Shown: positions 1-12,789 of the stretch, one piece after another
Numbering within the stretch: position 1 is the stretch's first letter
Layout: every line of letters begins with the position of its first letter
From: Hydractinia symbiolongicarpus
Lineage: Eukaryota > Cnidaria > Hydrozoa > Anthoathecata > Hydractiniidae
NCBI RefSeq assembly: GCF_029227915.1
Contig: NC_079875.1
Coordinates: 806,001-870,000 of the forward strand
DNA: 64,000 nucleotides
Reading direction: 5' to 3'
The notes under the pieces: generated by a model
Database searches by the model: none
Seen by the model: the letters and a program-made list of their open reading frames with translations, nothing else
Told to the model about the DNA's origin: nothing
Translations under genes and position numbers: made by a program

Positions 1-203
1 ACCCAGGGAGTAAACTCATTTCCCGAACGATTTTTTAAATTATTTTTTCTCCACTAAAACGCATGAGACTTGTAGTTTTCAAAAATGTTTTCATTTTTGA
101 TGAGACGCTAAATAAAAGAAGTTTAATCGCCGGCAAACGAAAACCTGCGATTTCCCGTAAATTCCGGACTCGGCCCGTATAGTTAAAAGTATACAAACAA
201 AGT
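1..203 (+). repeat. Reference satellite monomer (203 bp)
   Basis: First complete monomer in the window, used here as the coordinate reference for phase. It starts at ACCCAGGGAG and the next unit starts at 204 with ACCCAGGGTG. The internal six-base palindromes GCCGGC and GTATAC recur in most copies. The two main variant axes are GGACTCGGCCCG versus GGGCTTGGCCCG near monomer position 165-177, and CACCACTAAAACGCATGAG versus CACCACTAAAGCCCATGAG near position 50-67. In the GGGCTTGG type the block forms a small inverted repeat, CGGGC-TTG-GCCCG. Confidence 0.95.
79..100. other. Hairpin (dyad) within each monomer, example copy
   Basis: CAAAAATG (80-87) and CATTTTTG (92-99) are perfect reverse complements separated by TTTT. 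The flanking T79 and A100 extend the stem to 9 bp with a 4-nt loop. The 7-bp direct repeat ATGAGAC brackets it at 63-69 and 100-106. Most monomers on both sides keep the dyad. A common subclass reads TTTTTAAAAATG and keeps a shorter 7-bp stem. Cruciform extrusion or protein binding is inference; the symmetry itself is seen directly. Confidence 0.85.
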
Positions 204-219
204 ACCCAGGGTGTAAACT

Positions 220-3063
220 CATTTCCAAAACGATTTTTTAAATTATTATTTCACCACTAAAGCCCATGAGACTTGTAGTTTTCAAAAATGTTTTCATTTT
301 TGAAGATACACTGAATAAAAGAAGTTTAATCGCCGGCAAACGAAATCCCGCCATTTCCCGTAAACCCCGGACTCGGCCCGTATACTCAAAAGTATACAAA
401 GAAAGTACCCAGGGAGTAAACTCATTTCCCGAACGATTTTTTAAATTATTTTTTCTCCACTAAAACGCATGAGACTTGTAGTTTTCAAAAATGTTTTCAT
501 TTTTGATGAGACGCTGAATAAAAGAAGTTTAATCGCCGGTAAACGAAAACTCGCCATTTCCCGTAAACCCCGGACTCGGCCCGTATAGTCAAAAGTATAC
601 AAAGAAAGTACCCAGGGAGTAAACTCATTTCCCGAACGATTTTTTATATTATTTTTTCACCACTAAAACGCATGAGACTTGTAGTTTTCAAAAATGTTTT
701 CATTTTTGATGAGACGCTGAATAAAAGAAGTTTTATCGCCGGCAAACGAAAACCTGCGATTTCCCGTAAATCCCGGACTCGGCCCGAATAGTCAAAAGTA
801 TACAAAGATAGTACCCAGGGTGTAAACTCATTTCCAGAACGATTTTTTAAATTATTATTTCACCACTAAAGCCCATGAGACTTGTAGTTTTTAAACATGT
901 TTTCATTTTTGATGAGACGCTGAATAAAAGAAGTTTAATCGCCGGGAAACCAAAACCCGCGACTTCCCGTAAATCCCGGACTCGGCCCGTATAGTCAAAA
1001 GTATACAAAGAAAGTACCCAGGGAGTAAACTCATTTCCAGAACGATTTTTTATATTATTCTTTCACCACTAAAACGCATGAGACTTGTAGTTTTCAAAAA
1101 TGTTTTCATTTTTGATGAGACGCTGAATAAAAGAAGTTTAATCGCCGGCAAACGAAAACCCGCCATTTCCCGTAAATCCCGGGCTTGGCCCGGATAGTCA
1201 AAAGTATACAAAGAAAGTACCCATGGAGTAAACTCATTTCCCGAACGATTTTTTATATTATTTTTACCACTAAAACGCATGAGACTTGTAGTTTTCAAAA
1301 ATGTTTTCATTTTTGATGAGACGCTGAATAAAAGAAGTTTAATCGCCGGCAAACGAAAACCTGCAATTTCCCGTAAATCCCGGACTCGGCCCGTATAGTC
1401 AAAAGTATACAAACAAAGTACCCAGGGTGTAAACTCATTTCCAGAACGATTTTTTAAATTATTATTTCACCACTAAAGCCCATGAGACTTGTAGTTTTTA
1501 AAAATGTTTTCATTTTTGATGAGACGCTGAATAAAAGAAGTTTAATCCCTGGCAAACGAAAACCCGCCATTTCCCGTAAACCCTGGACTCGGCCCGTATA
1601 CTCAAAAGTATACAAAGAAAGTACCCAGGGAGTAAACTTATTTCCAAAACGATTTTTTAAATTATTATTTCACCACTAAAGCCCATGAGACTTGTAGTTT
1701 TCAAAAATGTTTTCATTTTTGAAGATACACTGAATAAAAGAAGTTTAATCGCCGGCAAACGAAATCCCGCCATTTCCCGTAAACCCCGGACTCGGCCCGT
1801 ATACTCAAAAGTATACAAAGAAAGTACCCAGGGAGTAAACTCATTTCCCGAACGATTTTTTAAATTATTTTTTCTCCACTAAAACGCATGAGACTTGTAG
1901 TTTTCAAAAATGTTTTCATTTTTGATGAGACGCTGAATAAAAGAAGTTTAATCGCCGGTAAACGAAAACTCGCCATTTCCCGTAAACCCCGGACTCGGCC
2001 CGTATAGTCAAAAGTATACAAAGAAAGTACCCAGGGAGTAAACTCATTTCCCGAACGATTTTTTATATTATTTTTTCACCACTAAAACGCATGAGACTTG
2101 TAGTTTTCAAAAATGTTTTCATTTTTGATGAGACGCTGAATAAAAGAAGTTTTATCGCCGGCAAACGAAAACCTGCGATTTCCCGTAAATCCCGGACTCG
2201 GCCCGAATAGTCAAAAGTATACAAAGATAGTACCCAGGGTGTAAACTCATTTCCAGAACGATTTTTTAAATTATTATTTCACCACTAAAGCCCATGAGAC
2301 TTGTAGTTTTTAAACATGTTTTCATTTTTGATGAGACGCTGAATAAAAGAAGTTTAATCGCCGGGAAACCAAAACCCGCGACTTCCCGTAAATCCCGGAC
2401 TCGGCCCGTATAGTCAAAAGTATACAAAGAAAGTACCCAGGGAGTAAACTCATTTCCAGAACGATTTTTTATATTATTCTTTCACCACTAAAACGCATGA
2501 GACTTGTAGTTTTCAAAAATGTTTTCATTTTTGATGAGACGCTGAATAAAAGAAGTTTAATCGCCGGCAAACGAAAACCCGCCATTTCCCGTAAATCCCG
2601 GGCTTGGCCCGGATAGTCAAAAGTATACAAAGAAAGTACCCATGGAGTAAACTCATTTCCCGAACGATTTTTTATATTATTTTTACCACTAAAACGCATG
2701 AGACTTGTAGTTTTCAAAAATGTTTTCATTTTTGATGAGACGCTGAATAAAAGAAGTTTAATCGCCGGCAAACGAAAACCTGCAATTTCCCGTAAATCCC
2801 GGACTCGGCCCGTATAGTCAAAAGTATACAAACAAAGTACCCAGGGTGTAAACTCATTTCCAGAACGATTTTTTAAATTATTATTTCACCACTAAAGCCC
2901 ATGAGACTTGTAGTTTTTAAAAATGTTTTGATTTTTGATGAGACGCTGAATAAAAGAAGTTTAATCCCTGGCAAACGAAAACCCGCCATTTCCCGTAAAC
3001 CCCGGACTCGGCCCGTATACTCAAAAGTATACAAAGAAAGTACCCAGGGAGTAAACTTATTTC
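220..3063 (+). repeat. HOR: 1419-bp 7-mer, two near-identical copies
   Basis: Sequence from about 220 recurs with an offset of 1419 bp (7 x 203 minus 2), giving two tandem copies, about 220-1638 and 1639-3057. Diagnostic features repeat at this spacing: the unusual GAAGATACACTG at about 302 and 1721, TTTTTAAACATG at about 888 and 2307, and the ACCCATGG monomer at about 1220 and 2640. Identity breaks at the right end near 3063, where TTTCCCGAACG replaces TTTCCAAAACG. Only a few substitutions separate the copies, so the duplication is recent. Confidence 0.9.
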
Positions 3064-5950
3064 CCGAACGATTTTTTAAATTATTTTTTCTCCACTAAAA
3101 CGCATGAGACTTGTAGTTTTCAAAAATGTTTTCATTTTTGATGAGACGCTAAATAAAAGAAGTTTAATCGCCGGCAAACGAAAACCTGCGATTTCCCGTA
3201 AATTCCGGACTCGGCCCGTATAGTTTAAAGTATACAAACAAAGTACCCAGGGTGTAAACTCATTTCCAGAACGATTTTTTAAATTATTATTTCACCACTA
3301 AAGCCCATGAGACTTGTAGTTTTTAAAAATGTTTTCATTTTTGTTGTGACGCTGAATAAAAGAAGTTTAATCGCCGGCAAACGAAAACCCGCCATTTCCC
3401 GTAAACCCCGGACTCGGCCCGTATACTCAAAAGTATACAAAGAAAGTACCCAGGGAGTAAACTCATTTCCCGAACGATTTTTTAAATTATTATTTCACCA
3501 CTAAAGCCCATGAGACTTGTAGTTTTTAAAAATGTTTTCATTTTTGTTGTGACGCTGAATAAAAGAAGTTTAATCGCCGGCAAACGAAAACCCGCCATTT
3601 CCCGTAAACCCCGGACTCGGCCCGCATAGTCAAAATTATACAAAGAAAGTACCCAGGGTGTAAACTCATTTCCCGAACGATTTTTTAAATTATTATTTCA
3701 CCACTAAAGCCCATGAGACTTGTAGTTTTTAAACATGTTTTCATTTTTGATGAGACGCTGAATAAAAGAAGTTTAATCGCCGGCAAACCATATCCCGCGA
3801 CTTCCCGTAAATCCCGGACTCGGCCCGTATAGTCAAAAGTATACAAAGAAAGTTCCCAGGGAGTAAACTCATTTCCAGAACGATTTTTTATATTATTTTT
3901 TCACCACTAAAACGCATGAGACTTGTAGTTTTCAAAAATGTTTTCATTTTTGATGAGACGCTGAATAAAAGAAGTTTAATCGCCGGCAAACGAAAACCCG
4001 CCATTTCCCGTAAATCCCGGGTTTGGCCCAGATAGTCAAAAGTATACAAAGAAAGTACCCATGGAGTAAACTCATTTCCCGAACGATTTTTTATATTATT
4101 TTTACCACTAAAACGCATGAGACTTGTAGTTTTCAAAAATGTTTTCATTTTTGATGAGACGCTGAATAAAAGAAGTTTAATCGCCGGCAAACGAAAACCT
4201 GCAATTTCCCGTAAATCCCGGACTCGGCCCGTATAGTCAAAAGTATACAAACAAAGTACCCAGGGTGTAAACTCATTTCCAGAACGATTTTTTAAATTAT
4301 TATTTCACCACTAAAGCCCATGAGACTTGTAGTTTTTAAAAATGTTTTCATTTTTGATGAGACGCTGAATAAAAGAAGTTTAATCCCTGGCAAACGAAAA
4401 CCCGCCATTTCCCGTAAACCCCGGACTCGGCCCGTATACTCAAAAGTATACAAAGAAAGTACCCAGGGAGTAAACTTATTTCCCGAACGATTTTTTAAAT
4501 TTTTTTTTCTCCACTAAAACGCATGAGACTTGTAGTTTTCAAAAATGTTTTCATTTTTGATGAGACGCTAAATAAAAGAACTTTAATCGCCGGCAAACGA
4601 AAACCTGCGATTTCCCGTAAATTCCGGACTCGGCCCGTATAGTTAAAAGTATACAAACAAAGTACCCAGGGTGTAAACTCATTTCCAGAACGATTTTTTA
4701 AATTATTATTTCACCACTAAAGCCCATGAGACTTGTAGTTTTTAAAAATGTTTTCATTTTTGTTGAGACGCTGAATAAAAGAAGTTTAATCGCCGGCAAA
4801 CGAAAACCCGCCATTTCCCGTAAACCCCGGACTCGGCCCGTATACTCAAAAGTATACAAAGAAAGTACCCAGGGAGTAAACTCATTTCCCGAACGATTTT
4901 TTAAATTATTTTTTCTCCACTAAAACGCATGAGACTTGTAGTTTTCAAAAATGTTTTCATTTTTGAGGAGACGCTGAATGAAAGAAGTTTAATCGCCGGC
5001 AAACGACAACCTGCGATTTCCCGTAAATCCCGGACTCGGCCCGTATAGTCAAAATTATACAAAGAAAGTACCCAGGGTGTAAACTCATTTCCAGAACGAT
5101 TTTTTAAATTATTATTTCACCACTAAAGCCCATGAGACTTGTAGTTTTTAAAAATGTTTTCATTTTTGTTGTGACGCTGAATAAAAGAAGTTTAATCGCC
5201 GGCAAACGAAAACCCGCCATTTCCCGTAAACCCCGGACTCGGCCCGCATAGTCAAAATTATACAAAGAAAGTACCCAGGGTGTAAACTCATTTCCCAAAC
5301 GATTTTTTAAATTATTATTTCACCACTAAAGCCCATGAGACTTGTAGTTTTTAAACATGTTTTCATTTTTGATGAGACGCTGAATAAAAGAAGTTTAATC
5401 GCCGGGAAACCATATCCCGCGACTTCCCGTAAATCCCGGACTCGGCCCGTATAGTCAAAAGTATACAAAGAAAGTACCCAGGGAGTAAACTCATTTCCAG
5501 AACGATTTTTTATATTATTTTTTCACCACTAAAACGCATGAGACTTGTAGTTTTCAAAAATGTTTTCATTTTTGATGAGACGCTGAATAAAAGAAGTTTA
5601 ATCGCCGGCAAACGAAAACCCGCCATTTCCCGTAAATCCCGGGTTTGGCCCGGATAGTCAAAAGTATACAAAGAAAGTACCCATGGAGTAAACTCATTTC
5701 CCGAACGATTTTTTATATTATTTTTACCACTAAAACGCATGAGACTTGTAGTTTTCAAAAATGTTTTCATTTTTGATGAGACGCTGAAAAAAAGAAGTTT
5801 AATCGCCGGCAAACGAAAACCTGCAATTTCCCGTAAATCCCGGACTCGGCCCGTATAGTCAAAAGTATACAAACAAAGTACCCAGGGTGTAAACTCATTT
5901 CCAGAACGATTTTTTAAATTATTATTTCACCACTAAAGCCCATGAGACTT
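3064..5950 (+). repeat. Diverged 7-mer and 8-mer relatives of the 1419-bp HOR
   Basis: The stretch from about 3,700 to 4,900 aligns with the preceding unit at offset 1419. From about 5,100 onward the best match is at offset 1622 (1419 + 203), because one extra monomer (about 4,923-5,125, with GAGGAGACGCTGAATGAAAG) has been added. Markers: TTTTTGTTGTGACG at about 3,540 and 5,162, and TTTAAACATG at about 3,730 and 5,350. This documents growth of the 7-mer into an 8-mer by gain of one monomer. Confidence 0.8.
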
Positions 5951-7930
5951 GTAGTTTTTAAAAATGTTTTCATTTTTGATGAGACGCTGAATAAAAGAAG
6001 TTTAATCCCTGGCAAACGAAAACCCGCCATTTCCCGTAAACCCCGGACTCGGCCCGTATACTCAAAAGTATACAAAGAAAGTACCCAGGGAGTAAACTTA
6101 TTTCCCGAACGATTTTTTAAATTATTTTTTCTCCACTAAAACGCATGAGACTTGTAGTTTTCAAAAATGTTTTCATTTTTGATGAGACGCTAAATAAAAG
6201 AAGTTTAATCGCCGGCAAACGAAAACCTGCGATTTCCCGTAAATTCCGGACTCGGCCCGTATAGTTAAAAGTATACAAACAAAGTACCCAGGGTGTAAAC
6301 TCATTTCCAGAACGATTTTTTAAATTATTATTTCACCACTAAAGCCCATGAGACTTGTAGTTTTTAAAAATGTTTTCATTTTTGTTGAGACGCTGAATAA
6401 AAGAAGTTTAATCGCCGGCAAACGAAAACCCGCCATTTCCCGTAAACCCCGGACTCGGCCCGTATACTCAAAAGTATACAAAGAAAGTACCCAGGGAGTA
6501 AACTCATTTCCCGAACGATTTTTTAAATTATTTTATCTCCACTAAAACGCATGAGACTTGTAGTTTTCAAAAATGTTTTCATTTTTGAGGAGACGCTGAA
6601 TGAAAGAAGTTTAATCGCCGGCAAACGACAACCTGCGATTTCCCGTAAATCCCGGACTCGGCCCGTATAGTCAAAATTATACAAAGAAAGTACCCAGGGT
6701 GTAAGCTCATTTCCAGAACGATTTTTTAAATTATTATTTCACCACTAAAGCCCATGAGACTTGTAGTTTTTAAAAATGTTTTCATTTTTCATGAGACGCT
6801 GAATAAAAGAAGTTTAATCCCTGGCAAACGAAAACCCGCCATTTCCCGTAAACCCCGGACTCGGCCCGTATACTCAAAAGTATACAAAGAAAGTACCCAG
6901 GGAGTAAACTCATTTCCCGAACGATTTTTTAAATTATTTTTTCTCCACTAAAACGCATGAGACTTGTAGTTTTCAAAAATGTTTTCATTTTTGATGAGAC
7001 GCTAAATAAAAGAAGTTTAATCGCCGGCAAACGAAAACCTGCGATTTCCCGTAAATTCCGGACTCGGCCCGTATAGTTAAAAGTATACAAACAAAGTACC
7101 CAGGGTGTAAACTCATTTCCAGAACGATTTTTTAAATTATTATTTCACCACTAAAGCCCATGAGACTTGTAGTTTTTAAAAATGTTTTCATTTTTGTTGA
7201 GACGCTGAATAAAAGAAGTTTAATCGCCGGCAAACGAAAACCCGCCATTTCCCGTAAACCCCGGACTCGGCCCGTATACTCAAAAGTATACAAAGAAAGT
7301 ACCCAGGGAGTAAACTCATTTCCCGAACGATTTTTTAAATTATTTTATCTCCACTAAAACGCATGAGACTTGTAGTTTTCAAAAATGTTTTCATTTTTGA
7401 GGAGACGCTGAATGAAAGAAGTTTAATCGCCGGCAAACGACAACCTGCGATTTCCCGTAAATCCCGGACTCGGCCCGTATAGTCAAAATTATACAAAGAA
7501 AGTACCCAGGGTGTAAGCTCATTTCCAGAACGATTTTTTAAATTATTATTTCACCACTAAAGCCCATGAGACTTGTAGTTTTTAAAAATGTTTTCATTTT
7601 TCATGAGACGCTGAATAAAAGAAGTTTAATCCCTGGCAAACGAAAACCCGCCATTTCCCGTAAACCCCGGACTCGGCCCGTATACTCAAAAGTATACAAA
7701 GAAAGTACCCAGGGAGTAAACTCATTTCCCGAACGATTTTTTAAATTATTTTTTCTCCACTAAAACGCATGAGACTTGTAGTTTTCAAAAATGTTTTCAT
7801 TTTTGATGAGACGCTAAATAAAAGAAGTTTAATCGCCGGCAAACGAAAACCTGCGATTTCCCGTAAATTCCGGACTCGGCCCGTATAGTTAAAAGTATAC
7901 AAACAAAGTACCCAGGGTGTAAACTCATTT
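5950..7930 (+). repeat. HOR: 812-bp 4-mer tandem
   Basis: Offset 812 bp, exactly 4 x 203. The series of TTTTTCATGAGACG monomers (about 6,783 and 7,595), GAGGAGACGCTGAATG (about 6,588 and 7,400) and the rare GTGTAAGCTC (about 6,700 and 7,512) repeat at this spacing. The match ends near 7,930, where a TTTATATTATTTTTTCACC monomer replaces TTTAAATTATTATTTCACC. It covers a little over two units. Confidence 0.85.
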
Positions 7931-8164
7931 CCCGAACGATTTTTTATATTATTTTTTCACCACTAAAGCCCATGAGACTTGTAGTTTTTAAAAATGTTTT
8001 CATTTTTGTTGAGACGCTGAATAAAAGAAGTTTAATCGCCGGCAAACGAAAACCCGCCATTTCCCGTAAACCCCGGACTCGGCCCGTATAGTCAAAAGTA
8101 TACAAAGAAAGTACCCAGGGAGTAAACTCATTTCCCGAACGATTTTTTATATTATTTTCTCACC

Positions 8165-8960
8165 ACTAAAACGCATGAGACTTGTAGTTTTCAAAAATGT
8201 TTTCATTTTTGATGAGACGCTGAATAAAAGAAGTTTTATCGCCGGCAAACGAAAACCCGCCATTTCCCGTAAACCCCGGACTCGGCCCGTATAATCAAAA
8301 GTATAAAAAGAAAGTACCCAGGGAGTAAACTCATTTCCCGAACGATTTTTAAAATTATTTTTTCACCACTAAAACGCATGAGACTTGTAGTTTTTAAAAA
8401 TGTTTTCATTTTTGATGAGACGCTGAATAAAAGAAGTTTAATCGCCGGCAAACGAAAACCTGCGTTTTCCTGTAAATCCCGGACTCGGCCCGTATAGTCA
8501 AAAGTATACAAAGATAGTACCCAGGGTGTAAACGCATTTCCAGAACGATTTTTTAAATTATTATTTCACCACTGAAGCCCATGAGACTTGTAGTTTTTAA
8601 AAATGTTTTCATTTTTGATGAGACGCTGAATAACAGAAGTTTAATCGCCGGGAAACGAAAACCCACGACTTCCCGTAAATCCCGGACTCGGCCCGTATTG
8701 TCAAAAGTGTACAAAGAAAGTACCCAGGGAGTAAACTCATTTCCCGAACGATTTTTTAAAATATTTTTTCACCACTAAAACGCATGAGACTTGTAGTTTT
8801 CAGAAATACTTTCATTTTTGATGAGACGCTTAATGAAAGTGCTTTAATCGCCGGCAAACGAAAACCCGCGATTTCCCGTAAATCCCGGGCTTGGCCCGTA
8901 TAGTCGAATGTATACAAAGAAAGTACCCTTTGAGTAAACTCATTTCCAAAACGATTTTTT
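8165..8960 (+). repeat. Segment duplicated at 11,612-12,407 (offset 3447)
   Basis: About 800 bp (four monomers) recurs 3447 bp downstream. Shared rare variants: GTATAAAAAGAAAG, CCTGCGTTTTCCTG, GCTGAATAACAG, CCGTATTGTCAAAAG and AATGAAAGTGCTTTAATC. For example, the start of the CAGAAATRCTTTC block lies at 8,804 and at 12,251. The copies are separated by the 1217-bp HOR block, so an older four-monomer run appears to have been split or copied around it. Confidence 0.8.
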
Positions 8961-9179
8961 AAATTATTTTTTCACCACTAAAACGCATCAGACTTGTAGT
9001 TTTCAAAAATGTTTTCATTTTTGATGAGACGCTGAATAAAAGAAGTTTAATCGCCGGCAAACGAAAACCCGCCATTTCCCGTAAATCCCGGGCTTGGCCC
9101 GGATAGTCAAAAGTATACAAAGAAAGTACCCATGGAGTAAACTCATTTCCCGAACGATTTTTTATATTATTTTTACCAC

Positions 9180-11675
9180 TAAAACGCATGAGACTTGTAG
9201 TTTTCAAAAATGTTTTCATTTTTGATGAGACGCTGAATAAAAGAAGTTTAATCGCCGGCAAACGAAAACCTGCAATTTCCCGTAAATCCCGGACTCGGCC
9301 CGTATAGTCAAAAGTATACAAACAAAGTACCCAGGGTGTAAACTCATTTCCAGAACGATTTTTTAAATTATTATTTCACCACTAAAGCCCATGAGACTTG
9401 TAGTTTTTAAAAATGTTTCCATTTTTGATGAGACGCTGAATAAAAGAAGTTTAATCCCTGGCAAACAAAAACCCGACATTTCCCGTAAACCCCGGACTCG
9501 GCCCGTATACTCAAAAGTATACAAAGAAAGTACCCAGGGAGTAAACTTATTTCCCGAACGATTTTTCAAATTATTTTTTCTCCACTAAAACGCATGAGAC
9601 TTGTAGTTTTCAAAAATGTTTTCATTTTTGATGAGACGCTAAATAAAAGAAGTTTAATCGCCGGCAAATTAAAACCTGCGATTTCCCGTAAATTCCGGAC
9701 TCGGCCCGTATAGTCAAAATTATACAAAGAAAGTACCCAGGGTGTAAACTCATTTCCCGAACGATTTTTTAAATTATTATTTCACCACTAAAGCCCATGA
9801 GACTTGTAGTTTTCAAAAATGTTTTCATTTTTGAAGATACACTGAATAAAAGAAGTTTAATCGCCGGCAAACGAAATCCCGCCATTTCCCGTAAATCCCG
9901 GGCTTGGCCCGTATAGTCAAAAGTATACAAAGAAAGTACCCATGGAGTAAACTCATTTCCCGAACGATTTTTTATATTATTTTTTCACCACTAAAACGCA
10001 TGAGACTTGTAGTTTTCAAAAATGTTTTTATTTTTGATGAGACGCTGAATAAAAGAAGTTTAATCGCCGGTAAACGAAAACCCGCCTTTTCCCGTAAACC
10101 CCGGACTCGGCCCGTATAGTCAAAAGTATACAAAGAAAGTACCCAGGGAGTAAACTCATTTCCCGAACGATTTTTTATATTATTTTCTCACCACTAAAAC
10201 GCATGAGACTTGTAGTTTTCAAAAATGTTTTCATTTTTGATGAGACGCTGAATAAAAGAAGTTTTATCGCCGGCAAACGAAAACCCGCCATTTCCCGTAA
10301 ACCCCGGACTCGGCCGTATAGTCCAAAGTATACAAAGAAAGTACCCAGGGAGTAAACTCATTTCCCGAACGATTTTTTATATTATTTTTTCACCACTAAA
10401 ACGCATGAGACTTGTAGTTTTCAAAAATGTTTTCATTTTTGATGAGACGCTGAATAAAAGAAGTTTAATCGCCGGCAAACGAAAACCTGCAATTTCCCGT
10501 AAATCCCGGACTCGGCCCGTATAGTCAAAAGTATACAAACAAAGTACCCAGGGTGTAAACTCATTTCCAGAACGATTTTTTAAATTATTATTTCACCACT
10601 AAAGCCCATGAGACTTGTAGTTTTTAAAAATGTTTTCATTTTTGATGAGACGCTGAATAAAAGAAGTTTAATCCCTGGCAAACGAAAACCCGCCATTTCC
10701 TGTAAACCCCGGACTCGGCCCGTATACTCAAAAGTATACAAAGAAAGTACCCAGGGAGTAAACTCATTTCCCGAACGATTTTTTAAATTATTTTTTCTCC
10801 ACTAAAACGCATGAGACTTGTAGTTTTCAAAAATGTTTTCATTTTTGATGAGACGCTAAATAAAAGAAGTTTAATCGCCGGCAAACGACAACCTGCGATT
10901 TCCCGTAAATCCCGGACTCGGCCCGTATAGTCAAAAGTATACAAAGAAAGTACCCAGGGTGTAAACTCATTTCCCGAACGATTTTTTAAATTATTATTTC
11001 ACCACTAAAGCCCATGAGACTTGTAGTTTTCAAAAATGTTTTCATTTTTGAAGATACGCTGAATAAAAGAAGTTTAATCGCCGGCAAACGAAATCCCGCC
11101 ATTGCCCGTAAATCCCGGGCTTGGCCCGTATAGTCAAAAGTATACAAAGAAAGTACCCATGGAGTAAACTCATTTCCCGAACGATTTTTTATATTTTTTT
11201 TTCACCACTAAAACGCATGAGACTTGTAGTTTTCAAAAATGTTTTTATTTTTGATGAGACGCTGGATAAAAGAAGTTTAATCGCCGGTAAACGAAAACCC
11301 GCCATTTCCCGTAAACCCCGGACTCGGCCCGTATAGTCAAAAGTATACAAAGAAAGTACCCAGGGAGTAAACTCATTTCCCGAACGATTTTTTATATTAT
11401 TTTCTCACCACTAAAACGCATGAGACTTGTAGTTTTCAAAAATGTTTTCATTTTTGATGAGACGCTGAATAAAAGAAGTTTTATCGCCGGCAAACGAAAA
11501 CCCGCCATTTCCCGTAAACCCCGGACTCGGCCCGATAGTCAAAAGTATACAAAGAAAGTACCCAGGGAGTAAACTCATTTCCCGAACGATTTTTTATATT
11601 ATTTTTTCACCACTAAAACGCATGAGACTTGTAGTTTTCAAAAATGTTTTCATTTTTGATGAGACGCTGAATAAA
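9180..11675 (+). repeat. HOR: 1217-bp 6-mer, two copies
   Basis: Offset 1217 bp (6 x 203 minus 1): CCTGCAATTTCCCG at 9,270 and 10,487, GAAGATAC followed by ACTG or GCTG at about 9,832 and 11,049, ACCCATGGAG at about 9,939 and 11,156, and the TTTTATCGCC monomer at about 10,262 and 11,479. Small indels near the CGGCCCG block (CTCGGCCGTATAG at about 10,310, CTCGGCCCGATAG at about 11,528) differ between copies. The leftmost monomers (about 8,960-9,600) repeat a run found in the 1419-bp HOR at about 1,050-1,680, so parts of that older family recur here. Confidence 0.85.
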
Positions 11676-12407
11676 AGATGTTTTATCGCCGGCAAACGAA
11701 AACCCGCCATTTCCCGTAAACCCCGGACTCGGCCCGTATAATCAAAAGTATAAAAAGAAAGTACCCAGGGAGTAAACTCATTTCCCGAACGATTTTTAAA
11801 ATTATTTTTTCACCACTAAAACGCATGAGACTTGTAGTTTTTAAAAATGTTTTCATTTTTGATGAGACGCTGAATAAAAGAAGTTTAATCGCCGGCAAAC
11901 GAAAACCTGCGTTTTCCTGTAAATCCCGGACTCGGCCCGTATAGTCAAAAGTATACAAAGATAGTACCCAGGGTGTAAACTCATTTCCAGAACGATTTTT
12001 TAAATTATTATTTCACCACTAAAGCCCATGAGACTTGTAGTTTTTAAAAATGTTTTCATTTTTGATGAGACGCTGAATAACAGAAGTTTAATCGCCGGGA
12101 AACGAAAACCCGCTACTTCCCGTAAATCCCGGACTCGGCCCGTATTGTCAAAAGTATACAAAGAAAGTACCCAGGGAGTAAACTCATTTCCCGAACGATT
12201 TTTTAAAATATTTTTTCACCACTAAAACGCATGAGACTTGTAGTTTTCAGAAATGCTTTCATTTTTGATGAGACGGTTAATGAAAGTGCTTTAATCGCCG
12301 GCAAACGAAAACCCGCGATTTCCCGTAAATCCCGGGCTTGGCCCGTATAGTCGAATGTATACAAAGAAAGTACCCTGTGAGTAAACTCATTTTCAAAACG
12401 ATTTTTT
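11612..12407 (+). repeat. Second copy of the 8,165-8,960 segment
   Basis: See the partner at 8,165. The copy ends where ACCCTGTGAGTAAACTC (about 12,371) diverges from ACCCTTTGAGTAAACTC, after which different monomers follow. It also carries the GAGACGGTTAATG variant (about 12,271). The complement of that variant, CATTAACCGTCTC, is abundant in the inverted right half. Confidence 0.75.
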
Positions 12408-12789
12408 AAATTATCTTTTCACCACTAAAACGCATGAGACTTGTAGTTTTTAAAAATGTTTTCATTTTTGATGAGACACTGAATAAAAGAAGTTTAATCG
12501 CCGGCAAACGAAAACCCGCCATTTCCCGTAAATCTCGGGCTTGGCCCGTATAGTCAAAAGTATACAAAGAAAGTACCCAGGGAGTAAACTCATTTCCCGA
12601 ACGATTTTTTATATTATTTTTTCACCACTAAAACGCATGAGACTTGTAGTTTTCAAAAATGTTTTCATTTTTGAAGGGACACTGAATAAAAGAAGTTTAA
12701 TCGCCGGCAAACGAAAACCCGCCATTTCCCGTAAATCCCGGGCTTGGCCCGTATAGTCAAAAGTATACAAAGAAAGTACCCATGGAGTA

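Noticed and set aside
125-150. CENP-B box in the block around CGCCGGCAAACGAAAACC
   Set aside because: Read in reverse (TTTCGTTTGCCGGCGA) it shares TTCGTT with the box, but the essential central A and the downstream CGGG do not line up. About 10 of 17 positions agree, too weak to call.
194-204. Promoter-like elements (TATA-like GTATAC, CCCGTATAG) in each monomer
   Set aside because: They are part of the repeat unit in every copy, with no downstream gene or recognisable promoter architecture. Satellite transcription cannot be judged from sequence.
266-463. Short ORFs of 60-130 codons in nearly every monomer, on both strands, as candidate small proteins
   Set aside because: They coincide exactly with the satellite period, occur on both strands of the same DNA, shift frame each 203 bp, and vary at non-synonymous positions without restraint. 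Nothing supports translation.
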